DNA of 47,632 bases from an uncultured Eubacteriales bacterium (GCA_900546315.1 URCP01000011.1:1-47632), one strand, 5' to 3'. Positions 33,057 through 42,094 are shown, counted from the stretch's first letter. Program-made: numbers and translations. Notes: generated by a model from the sequence alone, not told the origin.

Positions 33057-34037
33057 ATGGATGTTTATGATCTTCATAAGTTAAGGGAAGCGGAGGGTAA
33101 AGGTCTCACGGACAGTGACGGCGTCAGCCCTCCACTTATGACCGCGGCGGTTCCGGAGGGGGGACTCGCGGTCGCGCTCGGGAGCTTTGACGGAGTGCAC
33201 GTCGGGCACGCGGCGCTTATTACGCGTGCCGTGGAGTTCGCGCGCTCGCATGGGCTGCGTTCCGCGGTGTGGACCTTCCGCGAGGACGCGCCGACCCTTC
33301 CGGGAAAGAGCGGCGGCGTCATAACGACGCTCCATGAAAAGCTCTCGCTTATAGCCTCGCTCGGCGTGGATTTCGCGCTGCTCGAGGATTTTTCGCGTGT
33401 CAGGGACTATTCGCCGGAGCGGTTTGTTAATGAGCTGCTGAAAGAGAAGGCGAACGTGAAAGCCGCCGTCTGCGGGTTCAATTTCCGGTTCGGAAAGATG
33501 GGACTCGGGGACTCGGACACGCTCCGCGAGCTGATGGGCGACGACGGATGTATCATCGTCCCGCCTGTCTACAGGGACGGGCGTCTCGTTTCGTCGACCG
33601 CGATAAGGCTGTTTATCAGCGCGGGAGAGATGGATAAGGCTGCGGATATGCTCGGACGGCCGTTCTTCATCGATTTTCCGGTTGTCCACGGAAAGCAGCT
33701 CGGGCGAACGATCGGGATACCGACGATAAACCAGAATTTCCCGGACGGGCATATCATCCCGAAGAGCGGGATATATGCCTGCACGGTCGATATCGGCGGG
33801 GATATCTTCCTCGGTGTGTCGAACGTCGGCACGAGACCGACCATAAAGAACGACAGGCACGTGATAAACTGCGAGACGCACATAATCAACTACAACGGCT
33901 GGCTGTACGGCAAGGATATCAAGGTGTCGTTCCACAAGCGTCTGCGCGACGAGATGAAGTTTCCGGACATCGACAGCCTGAAGGCGCAGATCGGGCGCGA
34001 CATTGTGTCGACGAAGGAATATTTCTCGGATAAATGA
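33057..34037 (+). CDS. ribF: Bifunctional riboflavin kinase / FAD synthetase
   Basis: A 326-residue RibF that makes FMN from riboflavin and then FAD. The N-terminal FAD synthetase has LGSFDGVHVGHAALI and CGFNFRFGKMGLGDSDTL with STAIR; the C-terminal riboflavin kinase has GRTIGIPTINQNF, VGTRPTI and CETHIINYNGWLYGK. ATG 33057 is preferred over 33051 because ACAGG sits immediately before the latter. Its stop is followed closely by the PBP5-like gene. Confidence 0.95.
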   Translation: MDVYDLHKLREAEGKGLTDSDGVSPPLMTAAVPEGGLAVALGSFDGVHVGHAALITRAVEFARSHGLRSAVWTFREDAPTLPGKSGGVITTLHEKLSLIASLGVDFALLEDFSRVRDYSPERFVNELLKEKANVKAAVCGFNFRFGKMGLGDSDTLRELMGDDGCIIVPPVYRDGRLVSSTAIRLFISAGEMDKAADMLGRPFFIDFPVVHGKQLGRTIGIPTINQNFPDGHIIPKSGIYACTVDIGGDIFLGVSNVGTRPTIKNDRHVINCETHIINYNGWLYGKDIKVSFHKRLRDEMKFPDIDSLKAQIGRDIVSTKEYFSDK

Positions 34038-34051
34038 TTCGGAGGGACCAG

Positions 34052-35572
34052 ATGAAAAAGAAAATCTCGATGTTCCTCGCCGTGATGACTCTTCTCACTC
34101 TGGTAGTGTCGCCGCTCATGTATGTGCGCGCGGCGGACGACGAGGACGACGAGGTTCCCGCGCCGGACGTAACCCACGCGAAGGCGGCGGCGCTCTACAA
34201 CGTTGAGAACGACTATTTCATGTACACGAAGAACGCGGACGAGCAGATGTATCCGGCGTCGACCGTGAAGCTCATGACCGCGATAATCGTCATGGAGGCG
34301 CTCGGCACCGACCTTGACCGCGAGATCACGGCGACGCGCGAAGCGCTCTCGAAGGTGCAGGGAAACCATATAAAGATACGGCGCGACGAGATTCTGACGG
34401 CGCGGCAGCTTCTCTCCGCGATGCTCATCGGCAACGCGAACGACGCTACGAATATCCTGGCGATAGAGGTTGCCGGGAGCATTGAAGCGTTTGTCTCCAT
34501 GATGAACGACAAGGCGGAGGAGATCGGCGCGACCCATACCTACTATATGAACCCGACCGGCATACATCACCCGTCGATGAAGACGACCGCGGAGGACACG
34601 GCGAAGATCGCGGCGTACGCGTGCAGCTACGAGACGATCACCGAGATAACGTCGATGGAAGTGCTCGTCATAGAGCCGACGAACCTGCGCGGACGGCGCA
34701 CCATATATAACAAGAACTATTACTTCGCGACGAATATGCAGTACAAGTATATCTGGTCGGTCCCGAGAGGACTCAACGCGGGCTATACCGAGGAGGCTGG
34801 GTACTGTATCGCGACGTCGGCGGCGAAGGACGGTCTGACATACATATCGGTAGTGCTCGGCGCGGAGGCGGACGAGAAGTATATATATTCGTTCACCGAG
34901 GCGGCGTCGATGCTGAAATGGGCTCTCGCTGAGTGGGGATATGTAAAGATACTGACGACGTCGGACATGATATGTGAGATGCCGGTGAGACTGTCGGGAC
35001 GGGTCGATTACGTGACGCTGTTCCCGTCGCAGGATATTGAGCTGTTCATACCTTTGAGAACAGACCTCGCGACCGAGGTCACGATGACGCCGACACTGAC
35101 GAAGGAGTACTTCACGGCGCCGGTCGACGAGGGAGAGGTCGGAGGAAACATAGTTGTCACCTACAAGGGACAGAGTCTCGGCACATATGATCTTGTCACG
35201 CGCAACAGTGTCAGCAGGAGTAATATTCTCTATGTCTTCGACGTGCTGAAGAGTCTCGCGCGGACGACGCAGTTCAAGGTCATCCTCGCCATTGCAGCGG
35301 CGATGGCGGTCGGATACGTCGGGGTTCTCGTGTACCTCGCGCTCCCGAAGAAACCGAAGAATATCCGCGGGCGTCAGGGTACCCCGAACCGGCACGGAAG
35401 GTCTGGCGGAAACAGACCCGGCGCGGCGCCCCGTAACGGCGGCGTGAACTATCAGAGACCGAATAGACCGGGAACGTCCGGAGGAAATCGTCCGTCAAAC
35501 GGTCAGCGTCCGTCAGGCAGACCGGAACAGTCACAGCGCCGTACAAACGATCCGCGTGGTAACGGAAGATGA
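34052..35572 (+). CDS. PBP5-family D-Ala-D-Ala carboxypeptidase-like protein with altered catalytic motifs
   Basis: A 506-residue exported S11-family protein. Start ATG 34052 follows GGAGGG by 5 bases. A signal peptide runs from 1 to about 27 (MYVRA cleavage region). S70-T-V-K73 is the intact SxxK nucleophile motif. The SxN motif position reads N128-A-N130, and the KTG position reads N242-A-G244 in GLNAGYTEEAGYC, so two of three catalytic motifs are changed. A beta-sandwich domain follows, then a transmembrane segment (about 410-432) and a disordered Gly/Arg/Asn/Pro-rich cytoplasmic tail of about 70 residues. It may be inactive or act differently; this is inference. Confidence 0.87.
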   Translation: MKKKISMFLAVMTLLTLVVSPLMYVRAADDEDDEVPAPDVTHAKAAALYNVENDYFMYTKNADEQMYPASTVKLMTAIIVMEALGTDLDREITATREALSKVQGNHIKIRRDEILTARQLLSAMLIGNANDATNILAIEVAGSIEAFVSMMNDKAEEIGATHTYYMNPTGIHHPSMKTTAEDTAKIAAYACSYETITEITSMEVLVIEPTNLRGRRTIYNKNYYFATNMQYKYIWSVPRGLNAGYTEEAGYCIATSAAKDGLTYISVVLGAEADEKYIYSFTEAASMLKWALAEWGYVKILTTSDMICEMPVRLSGRVDYVTLFPSQDIELFIPLRTDLATEVTMTPTLTKEYFTAPVDEGEVGGNIVVTYKGQSLGTYDLVTRNSVSRSNILYVFDVLKSLARTTQFKVILAIAAAMAVGYVGVLVYLALPKKPKNIRGRQGTPNRHGRSGGNRPGAAPRNGGVNYQRPNRPGTSGGNRPSNGQRPSGRPEQSQRRTNDPRGNGR

Positions 35573-35591
35573 CATAACTCAGAATAGCCGA

Positions 35592-35625
35592 AAGAAGACT
35601 GACTCACGCCGGTCTTCTTTTTTTC
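35592..35625 (+). terminator. Intrinsic terminator after the PBP5-like gene
   Basis: AAGAAGAC (35592-35599) pairs with GTCTTCTT (35612-35619), and the 3' arm runs into TTTTTTTC. Confidence 0.85.
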
Positions 35626-35663
35626 TTTTTGCAAATCAAAATTGTCCAAGGAAATCGGTCAAT

Positions 35664-35701
35664 ATTGTCTATTGACAATGATGACTTCCTCATGGTATAA
35701 T
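35664..35701 (+). promoter_or_regulatory. Promoter with palindrome at -35 for the solute-binding protein
   Basis: TTGACA (35672-35677), 18-bp spacer, TATAAT (35696-35701). The palindrome ATTGTC-TATT-GACAAT (35664-35679) overlaps the -35, and another ATTGTC lies at about 35641. A regulator could bind there. Confidence 0.65.
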
Positions 35702-35770
35702 ATTTTATGGAATTTGCCTGTTCTGCGTAAGCGGGTCGATATTATTAAAATGGTCAGGGGAATATATCTT

Positions 35771-37300
35771 ATGAATGAAATCAGAAAAAGGATAATCTCA
35801 ATTGCTGTTATGCTCTCAATGCTCTCATTGACAGCAGTTGGCGCGATCTCATGCGGTAAGGCTGTGGATGACCGGCATGAAAGAACCGATGATACGACGA
35901 ACGACACCGAGAGCACCGCTGCCTCCGAGCCGGAGGAGACCGGTCGCGCCGCCGCGAAGGATTCGCTGCCCGCCGACCTCGACCTCGGTGGTGAAACGAT
36001 AAGAATAGTCTCGAGAAACGGCGACACCGACACAGCGATAGAATTCTACAGTGACGAGGCGACGGGCGACATAGTCTCCGACGCGGTATATAACCGGAAC
36101 ATGAAGGTCAGCGACCGCCTCGGTGTTAATCTCGAGTTCATTTACCAGAGTGATGTTACAAGGCATAGTGGCTTCGGAGACAAGATACGCCAGTCGGTCA
36201 TGGCTGACTCGGACGATTACGATATCATAGCGAACGCGCTCCATAATACGGTTCCGCTGATATTCGACGGTCTGTTCCTCGACCTTAACGCGATGAAGTA
36301 TCTGGATTTCGATCAGCCGTGGTGGAATCAGTCGTTCCTCGACATAACCGAGAATAACGGGCGGAACTATCTCGCGATCGGCGAGCTCTCGCAGACGATG
36401 ATTTCCGGGTCCTTCGCGATGTTCTATAACAAGCATCTGTTCGATGAGCTGTATCCGGATGAGCCGACGCTCTACGCGACTGTCGACGCCGGGAAGTGGA
36501 CTCTTGATCAGATGATAACTTACTGCTCCGGCGTGTACAATGACCTCAACGGAAACAGTACGCCTGATGAGGGCGACCGCTTCGGACATTATTTCACGGG
36601 CGCGAAGACGCTCGGCTCCGACTCCTTCCTCGGCGGCAGCGGGATACATCTTGTTGAGGAAAACAAGGACGGGAGCTTCACGTTCGGAGGCACGTCCGAC
36701 CGCGCGGCGCTCTATATCGAGAAGATGCACAAGCTGCTCTTTGAGGATAACAACACGCTCCGGCTCGAGTACAATAACGAAGATATAATGAAGACGATGA
36801 TCGCGGATCAGACGATCTTCACCACATGGATGCTCACCGGCACGAATTATCTCCGCGATATGAAATCAGATTACGGTATCATCCCGATGCCGAAGCTCGA
36901 CGAGAATCAGTCTGAGTACAGCGTGTTCTGCCACGACGGGAGCTCGGTGTTCGCGCTTCCGTCGACCTGCCGTAAGGCGGACGCGGCTTCCGCGGTGCTT
37001 GAGGCCATGGCGGCGGAGACCTATCGTACTGTCACACCGGCGTACTTTGAGATCGCGCTCAAGACTAAGTACTCGCGTGACGACGATACCTCACGTATGC
37101 TCGACATAATCGTCGGAAGTGTCAAGTTCGACCTCGCGTACATATACGGACAGGAGCTCGGGACACCGATCGACAGGGTGCGCGGCATACTCTCGTCCGA
37201 GACCGAGTGCCAGAAGGGCTTCTCGACACTTGCGTCAATTGAGACGGCTACTCTCACGAAGATGGAGAAGGTCATGGAGAAGTTTGATAAGCTGAACTGA
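35771..37300 (+). CDS. Extracellular solute-binding lipoprotein (family 1, sugar type)
   Basis: A 509-residue ABC-transporter binding protein. Start ATG 35771 follows AGGGGAA. It has a lipoprotein signal with lipobox AISC, then a Ser/Thr/Asp/Glu-rich linker and two lobes typical of carbohydrate-binding family 1 (SDAVYNRNMKVSDRLGVNLE, GSFAMFYNKHLFDELYP, YGIIPMPKLDENQ). A Ca-binding-like loop, DLNGNSTPDEGDRFG, lies near residue 265. No permease or ATPase is adjacent, so it is an orphan, perhaps serving a transporter elsewhere. Confidence 0.9.
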   Translation: MNEIRKRIISIAVMLSMLSLTAVGAISCGKAVDDRHERTDDTTNDTESTAASEPEETGRAAAKDSLPADLDLGGETIRIVSRNGDTDTAIEFYSDEATGDIVSDAVYNRNMKVSDRLGVNLEFIYQSDVTRHSGFGDKIRQSVMADSDDYDIIANALHNTVPLIFDGLFLDLNAMKYLDFDQPWWNQSFLDITENNGRNYLAIGELSQTMISGSFAMFYNKHLFDELYPDEPTLYATVDAGKWTLDQMITYCSGVYNDLNGNSTPDEGDRFGHYFTGAKTLGSDSFLGGSGIHLVEENKDGSFTFGGTSDRAALYIEKMHKLLFEDNNTLRLEYNNEDIMKTMIADQTIFTTWMLTGTNYLRDMKSDYGIIPMPKLDENQSEYSVFCHDGSSVFALPSTCRKADAASAVLEAMAAETYRTVTPAYFEIALKTKYSRDDDTSRMLDIIVGSVKFDLAYIYGQELGTPIDRVRGILSSETECQKGFSTLASIETATLTKMEKVMEKFDKLN

Positions 37301-37317
37301 GGAAGAATACGAAATAA

Positions 37318-37352
37318 GCCGCCCGGAATATCCGATTGATATTCCGGGCGGC
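37318..37352. terminator. Bidirectional terminator between convergent genes
   Basis: A perfect 14-bp stem, GCCGCCCGGAATAT/ATATTCCGGGCGGC, with a 7-base loop. It lies between the solute-binding protein (plus) and the sortase (minus). Confidence 0.85.
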
Positions 37353-37364
37353 GATTGTATTTCG

Positions 37365-38204
37365 TTACCGCTTATGACAGCGCGCCTGTCTGTCCTTCTT
37401 CGCCCTGACGATTATCGCCGTCATCCAGATGCCGAGAACGATAATGAACGCGAGGGTCGACATACCGACGATAAGTCTTCCGGTCGTGTTGTCATCCGCT
37501 CCGATCGCCGTATCGGTCTCGTTTCCGGCGTTGTCCATGAGCGTGCCGCGCACTATCAGGCGGTGTGTGTTCTCTCCGACGGGTGTGCAGGTGTAGAGGG
37601 TCGCGTGGCTTTTTCCGTCCGGGACGGTCAGGAATTCCGTGTCGTCCGGGTCGGTTATGTCGATGAGGTCGACCGTGTAGACATAGCTCGCGCCGAACAT
37701 CCTGATCGTGAACGTGTCACCGATGGTGAGCCGGTCGAGATTCGTGAAGAAGCTCGCTTTCAGAAGCCCCGAGTGCGCGGTTATGACGCAGTTCCCGGCG
37801 TCATTTGACGGGAGCGATGTTCCGACCCACCAGCCGGTTCCTGACTGGAGCGAGTCCTCGGAGGTGCCGGGGTAGACCGGCAGCTCCTCGTCTATTGCCG
37901 GTATCGAGACGTACCCGAGCATATCGCCGTCAAGCGAGTCGAGAAGCTCGCGGAGCGCCTTCCCGCTGTCGCTCTCGGGAACGAGAGCCGGGGATCCGGA
38001 CATCACCGCGCGGTTATATCTGTCGGCGAGCGCGCGTTCCTCTGTGTATCTGCCGTCGTCCGCGAAGACGCCGTAGGCCGTGATCTCACGGGCGGCGCGC
38101 ATTTTCGTTATCATGTTGCTGATGGTCGGATAGAGCAGCATGGCGACGCCGAGCGCTATGACAAACGCGCCGATGATGTCGATTGTTCTTCGCTTTTTCG
38201 CCAT
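37365..38204 (-). CDS. Class C (pilin-type) sortase, orphan
   Basis: A 279-residue sortase with transmembrane segments at both ends (about 9-27 and 246-266). Catalytic residues are H144 in ITAHSGL, C206 in TLYTCTPVGENTHRL, and the arginine in that segment (R215) or in VRG (R219). The TLxTCTP pattern and the C-terminal membrane anchor mark class C, which links pilin subunits. The usual lid motif (DP plus an aromatic) before the core is not seen. No LPXTG substrate or pilin gene is in the window. Confidence 0.88.
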   Translation of the reverse strand: MAKKRRTIDIIGAFVIALGVAMLLYPTISNMITKMRAAREITAYGVFADDGRYTEERALADRYNRAVMSGSPALVPESDSGKALRELLDSLDGDMLGYVSIPAIDEELPVYPGTSEDSLQSGTGWWVGTSLPSNDAGNCVITAHSGLLKASFFTNLDRLTIGDTFTIRMFGASYVYTVDLIDITDPDDTEFLTVPDGKSHATLYTCTPVGENTHRLIVRGTLMDNAGNETDTAIGADDNTTGRLIVGMSTLAFIIVLGIWMTAIIVRAKKDRQARCHKR

Positions 38205-38360
38205 GCCATCCGCCCCCTGTTGAATTCAGATCGATTCTATTATAGCTCAGCCGCGCCGGGATTTCAATGGGTCGAGGCTATTGTTCATGATTTGTTTTCA
38301 GCCGGGAGCATCGCCCGGAGGGGCGTTCGTTAAATTTTTGATGAATTTATGCCGAACCCC

Positions 38361-38389
38361 TTGATTTCTTAATAAAAAAGCGATATAAT
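38361..38389 (+). promoter_or_regulatory. Promoter of the galU operon
   Basis: TTGATT (38361-38366), 17-bp spacer, TATAAT (38384-38389), about 105 bases upstream of galU. The leader contains the small repeat remnant at 38452-38473. Confidence 0.8.
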
Positions 38390-38451
38390 AATTTATTATA
38401 GGCGTCGTGCGTCATGCGCCGCGCCGACATCACAGACTGCCAAGCTGCGAA

Positions 38452-38473
38452 GGAAACATTGTTCAGTGTATCC
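38452..38473 (-). repeat. Minimal family A remnant (A7) in the galU leader
   Basis: On the minus strand it reads GGATACACTGAACAA joined directly to TGTTTCC, that is the 5' end of family A fused to its 3' end, with the whole interior missing. It lies about 20 bases upstream of the galU start. Confidence 0.55.
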
Positions 38474-38494
38474 CAAAGAAAGGAACCGAAGCCG

Positions 38495-39367
38495 ATGCAG
38501 AAAATACGCAAAGCGGTAATACCCGCCGCAGGGCTCGGCACCAGAATGCTGCCGATATCCCGCACTGTTCCGAAAGAAATGCTCCCGGTCGTCGACCGTC
38601 CGGCGATATCCGTCCTTGTAGAGGAGGCCGCCGCTTCCGGCGCCGAGGACATCCTCATTATCACCGGACGCGGAAAGGACGCCATCGAGAATTATTTCGA
38701 TTACTCGGTTGAATACGAGCAGAAGCTCACCGCCGCCGGAAAATTCGACAAGATCGAGGAGATGCGCCGCATATGCTCGATTGCCAACGTCTATTTCCTG
38801 AGACAGAAGGAGACGAAGGGTCTCGGTCACGCCGTACTCACGGCGAAGAACTTCATCGCCGACGAGCCGTTCTTCATCCTCTACGGAGACGACGTGATAA
38901 TCTCGGACAAGCCGGTCTGCGGGCAGTTGTCCGAGGCTTACGAGAAGCACGGAAAGCCTGTCTGCGGCGTGAAGCCGGTGCCGTGGGAGCTCGTATACAA
39001 ATACTGCTCGCTGAAGGCGGACAGGAACGACGACGGGACGTACAACGTCACAGACATGATCGAGAAGCCGAAGCCGGAGGAGGTTTACACGAACCTGTCG
39101 ATACTCGGTCGTGTGCTGCTCACGCCGGATATATTCGAGATACTCGAGAATACCGCTCCGGGCGCGGGCGGGGAGATCCAGCTGACCGATGCGATGCGAG
39201 TCCTCGCGAACCGCGGCGGGATGACCGCTGTCGACTTCGACGGAGAGCGCTTTGATTTCGGCTCGAAGCTCGGGTTCCTGAAGGCGAACGTCACCGAGGC
39301 GGTGAACCATCCGGAGGTCGGCGAGGAGTTTAAGAAGTTCCTCATCGATTTCGTGAAGAAACTCTGA
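38495..39367 (+). CDS. galU: UTP-glucose-1-phosphate uridylyltransferase
   Basis: A 290-residue nucleotidyltransferase making UDP-glucose for cell-envelope sugars. Start ATG 38495 has GAAAGGA 10 bases upstream. Motifs: AVIPAAGLGTRMLPISRTVPKEMLP (nucleotide loop, starting near residue 6), TKGLGHAVLTAK, LYGDDVI, and GGEIQLTDAM. Length is standard. It is followed closely by comEB and the downstream genes. Confidence 0.95.
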   Translation: MQKIRKAVIPAAGLGTRMLPISRTVPKEMLPVVDRPAISVLVEEAAASGAEDILIITGRGKDAIENYFDYSVEYEQKLTAAGKFDKIEEMRRICSIANVYFLRQKETKGLGHAVLTAKNFIADEPFFILYGDDVIISDKPVCGQLSEAYEKHGKPVCGVKPVPWELVYKYCSLKADRNDDGTYNVTDMIEKPKPEEVYTNLSILGRVLLTPDIFEILENTAPGAGGEIQLTDAMRVLANRGGMTAVDFDGERFDFGSKLGFLKANVTEAVNHPEVGEEFKKFLIDFVKKL

Positions 39368-39413
39368 TAAAGACCCGGGAGATCGGAAAAAAGACATGAA
39401 AGGAGTCCTCGCA

Positions 39414-39911
39414 ATGCCTGCAAAGGAACGTGTCACAAAGCACAATTATTACCTTGATATCGCCGAGACGGTCGCCGAGCGCAGCACCTGCCTCAGAAAG
39501 AAATACGGCGCTATAATCGTCAAGAACGACGTCATAATCTCGACCGGCTACAACGGCGCGCCGCGCGGAAGGATAAACTGCTCCGACCTCGGCGAGTGTC
39601 TCAGGGACAAGCTGAATATCCCGCGCGGAGAGCGGTATGAGATGTGCCGTTCGGTCCATTCGGAGGCGAACGCGATAATCGCCGCGTCGCGTGACCAGAT
39701 GCTCGGTTCGACGCTCTATATGGCGTGTATCGACACGAAGACGGGGCTGCTCGTTCCGGACGCGAACTCCTGCATGATGTGCAAGAGACAGGTCATAAAC
39801 GCCGGTATCGAAAAGGTCATAATCCGCACGACGCGGGAGACCTACAGGGTTATCGACGTCGAGAGCTGGATCACCGACGACGACAGCCTCGGCGGGAGGT
39901 TCGGATACTGA
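39414..39911 (+). CDS. comEB: Deoxycytidylate deaminase-type protein ComEB
   Basis: A 165-residue cytidine-deaminase-fold protein. Start ATG 39414 follows GAAAGGAG. The catalytic zinc site is HSEANAI with the CMMC pair in NSCMMCKRQV, and TGYNGAPRG is the family substrate loop. dCMP deaminase makes dUMP, feeding dTMP synthesis, which fits a role alongside dut. The stop overlaps the next start (TGATG). Confidence 0.93.
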   Translation: MPAKERVTKHNYYLDIAETVAERSTCLRKKYGAIIVKNDVIISTGYNGAPRGRINCSDLGECLRDKLNIPRGERYEMCRSVHSEANAIIAASRDQMLGSTLYMACIDTKTGLLVPDANSCMMCKRQVINAGIEKVIIRTTRETYRVIDVESWITDDDSLGGRFGY

Positions 39912-40519
39912 TGAGACATAAAGCGGCACTCATCGCGGCGCTGATTATTCCAGCGGTGTTTCTGACGTCCTGTACGCTGAGTCTGACCGAGCAGGACGGG
40001 AAGCTCGTCGATAAGAAGAACGGCGTGACATATGTGTCCGCCCCCCTCTGCTACGAGCCCGAGAGGACCGGCGAAGAGGTCTACGCGACCTGCAAGAAGC
40101 TGAAGCTCGACCTATACGAGATTGACGGACTTGAGCCGACCGAGTGGCTCTCGGAGCAGTACGAGGGCATCGGCGGCGTATGGCACTCCGAGGATACCAC
40201 GCTACCGGACGACATTACGGGTTTTGACGCCGACCGGATGTATATATGCCAGGAGAAGGTCATAACCGTCTCGCTCGGCACGGTCGACGACAAGGACGAT
40301 ATAGACGCCGTCGTGAAGGCGTTCACCGAGGGCGAGCCGGTCTCGCTCGTTCAGGAGGGCGAGAGCTACAAGCTGAAGTTCGCGTCTGACAAGTATCCGG
40401 GGCTGTATTACAACCTCATGTACATCGAGGGCGGGGACGGAAACAATTATATCTACGACCGCACGACGAAGACCTGCGTCGACGTCGGCGACGTGCTTCT
40501 CGACTATCTGCCGAGGTGA
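39911..40519 (+). CDS. Lipoprotein of unknown function
   Basis: A 202-residue protein with a lipoprotein signal (lipobox LTSC, cysteine near residue 21) and a beta-rich mature part. GGGAGG precedes the start, which overlaps the comEB stop. No family recognised; it is probably translated together with comEB. Confidence 0.78.
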   Translation: MRHKAALIAALIIPAVFLTSCTLSLTEQDGKLVDKKNGVTYVSAPLCYEPERTGEEVYATCKKLKLDLYEIDGLEPTEWLSEQYEGIGGVWHSEDTTLPDDITGFDADRMYICQEKVITVSLGTVDDKDDIDAVVKAFTEGEPVSLVQEGESYKLKFASDKYPGLYYNLMYIEGGDGNNYIYDRTTKTCVDVGDVLLDYLPR

Positions 40520-40538
40520 AAACGGGACGGACATTGTT

Positions 40539-41012
40539 ATGGAGACATTCAGAATACGTCTCGCCGGGACGGACGACATACCGGCGCTCGCCGCGATTGA
40601 CGCGGAGTGCTTTTCCGAGCCCTGGAGTGAGAGCGGGTTCGCGGATTTCCTTTCCGGGGATTCCGCGGTCTGCGCCGTCGCCGAGGAGGACGGGCAGGTC
40701 GTCGGGTACGCGGGTATGCTCGTGTCGTTCGGCGACGGAGACATCACGAATATCGCGGTCACGGCGGGCTACAGGCGGCGCGGGATTGCGTCCGGGCTGA
40801 TACATGGGCTGAGGAACACTCCCGGGGTCACGAGGCTGCTCCTTGAGGTCAGAGAGTCGAACGCCGGCGCCAGAGCTTTGTATGAGCGGGAAGGTTTCGT
40901 GATCGACGGCAGGCGGCGGAATTTCTATTCACATCCGAGAGAGGACGCTGTGCTTATGAGCCTTGACTGCGGCGGACCCGATCACGGGGTCTGCGATCCG
41001 GGCAGTCTGTGA
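40539..41012 (+). CDS. rimI: Ribosomal-protein S18 alanine N-acetyltransferase type (GNAT)
   Basis: A 157-residue GNAT acetyltransferase matching RimI: DAECFSEPWSESGF near the start, the acetyl-CoA loop TAGYRRRGIASGLI, and LLLEVRESNAGARALYEREGF. Adjacent to tsaD, as in many Bacillota. tsaB and tsaE, which often sit here, are not in the window. Confidence 0.88.
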   Translation: METFRIRLAGTDDIPALAAIDAECFSEPWSESGFADFLSGDSAVCAVAEEDGQVVGYAGMLVSFGDGDITNIAVTAGYRRRGIASGLIHGLRNTPGVTRLLLEVRESNAGARALYEREGFVIDGRRRNFYSHPREDAVLMSLDCGGPDHGVCDPGSL

Positions 41013-41077
41013 TGGTTCTGCGGTTTTTGTCAGCCGCGCCGGATAATATTCAGAATCATGAAAGGATCAGTCGATAA

Positions 41078-42094
41078 ATGCTGATTTTATCCTTTGAAAG
41101 CTCCTGCGACGAGACTGCCGCCGCCGTCTGCGAGTTCATTGACGGCAAGCGGATCATACGCTCCGACATAATAGCGTCGCAGGTCGACACGCACCGTCTT
41201 TACGGCGGCGTCGTTCCGGAGATCGCCGGGCGCGCGCACTGCGACGCGATAACCGGGATCACGTATGAGGCGCTTGAGAGGGCGGGAGTCACTCTTCCGG
41301 ACATCGACGCGATCGCCGTGACGAACACGCCGGGGCTGATAGGCGCTCTGCTTGTCGGGGTGAGTTTCGCGAAGTCGCTCGCTTTCGCGAATGATCTGCC
41401 GCTTGTTCCGGTGAATCATATCCGCGGGCATATCGCGGCTAACTATTTCGCGTATCCGGATCTCGAGCCGCCGTTCGTGGCGCTTGTTGCGTCCGGCGGG
41501 CATACAAGCCTCATGCGCGCTTATGATTACACTACATTTGAGACGATAGGCTGCACGCGTGACGATGCCATTGGCGAGGCGTTCGACAAGGTCGGGCGCG
41601 TGATGGGGCTGCCGTATCCCGGCGGCGCCGAGATGGACAGGCTCGCGTCGATAGGCGACCCGGACGCGATAAAGTTCCCGTCCGCGGCGGTCGTCGGCGA
41701 CAACCTTGATTTCTCCTTCAGCGGGCTCAAGACAGCCGTCATAAATCATATCCATAACTGCGAACAGAAAGGCACTGATTACAGCCGCGAGGACATCGCC
41801 GCGTCCTTCACGAAGACGGTCGTCGCGTCGGTGCTGAAAAAGCTTGGCATGGCGTTTGATCAGACCGGCTGCCGACAGTTCGTGCTCGCGGGCGGCGTCG
41901 CGGCGAATTCGCATCTGAGGGGCGCGCTTGAGAAGTTCTGCGCCGAGCGCGGAGTGCGTTTCTGCGTCCCGCCGAGAAGTCTCTGCGGCGACAACGCGGC
42001 GATGATCGGCGCTCAGGGATATTACGAGTATCTCGCCGGAAAGCTCGCGGACACGTCGCTCAACGCGTTCGCGAGCGGGCGGAACGATTGCTGA
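41078..42094 (+). CDS. tsaD: tRNA N6-adenosine threonylcarbamoyltransferase TsaD
   Basis: A 338-residue TsaD, which attaches threonylcarbamoyl to A37 of ANN-decoding tRNAs with TsaB and TsaE. Motifs: LSFESSCDETAAAV, the metal-binding VNHIRGHIAANY, VASGGHTSLM, SGLKTAVINHI, and GGVAANSHLR. GAAAGGA precedes the start. Confidence 0.96.
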   Translation: MLILSFESSCDETAAAVCEFIDGKRIIRSDIIASQVDTHRLYGGVVPEIAGRAHCDAITGITYEALERAGVTLPDIDAIAVTNTPGLIGALLVGVSFAKSLAFANDLPLVPVNHIRGHIAANYFAYPDLEPPFVALVASGGHTSLMRAYDYTTFETIGCTRDDAIGEAFDKVGRVMGLPYPGGAEMDRLASIGDPDAIKFPSAAVVGDNLDFSFSGLKTAVINHIHNCEQKGTDYSREDIAASFTKTVVASVLKKLGMAFDQTGCRQFVLAGGVAANSHLRGALEKFCAERGVRFCVPPRSLCGDNAAMIGAQGYYEYLAGKLADTSLNAFASGRNDC

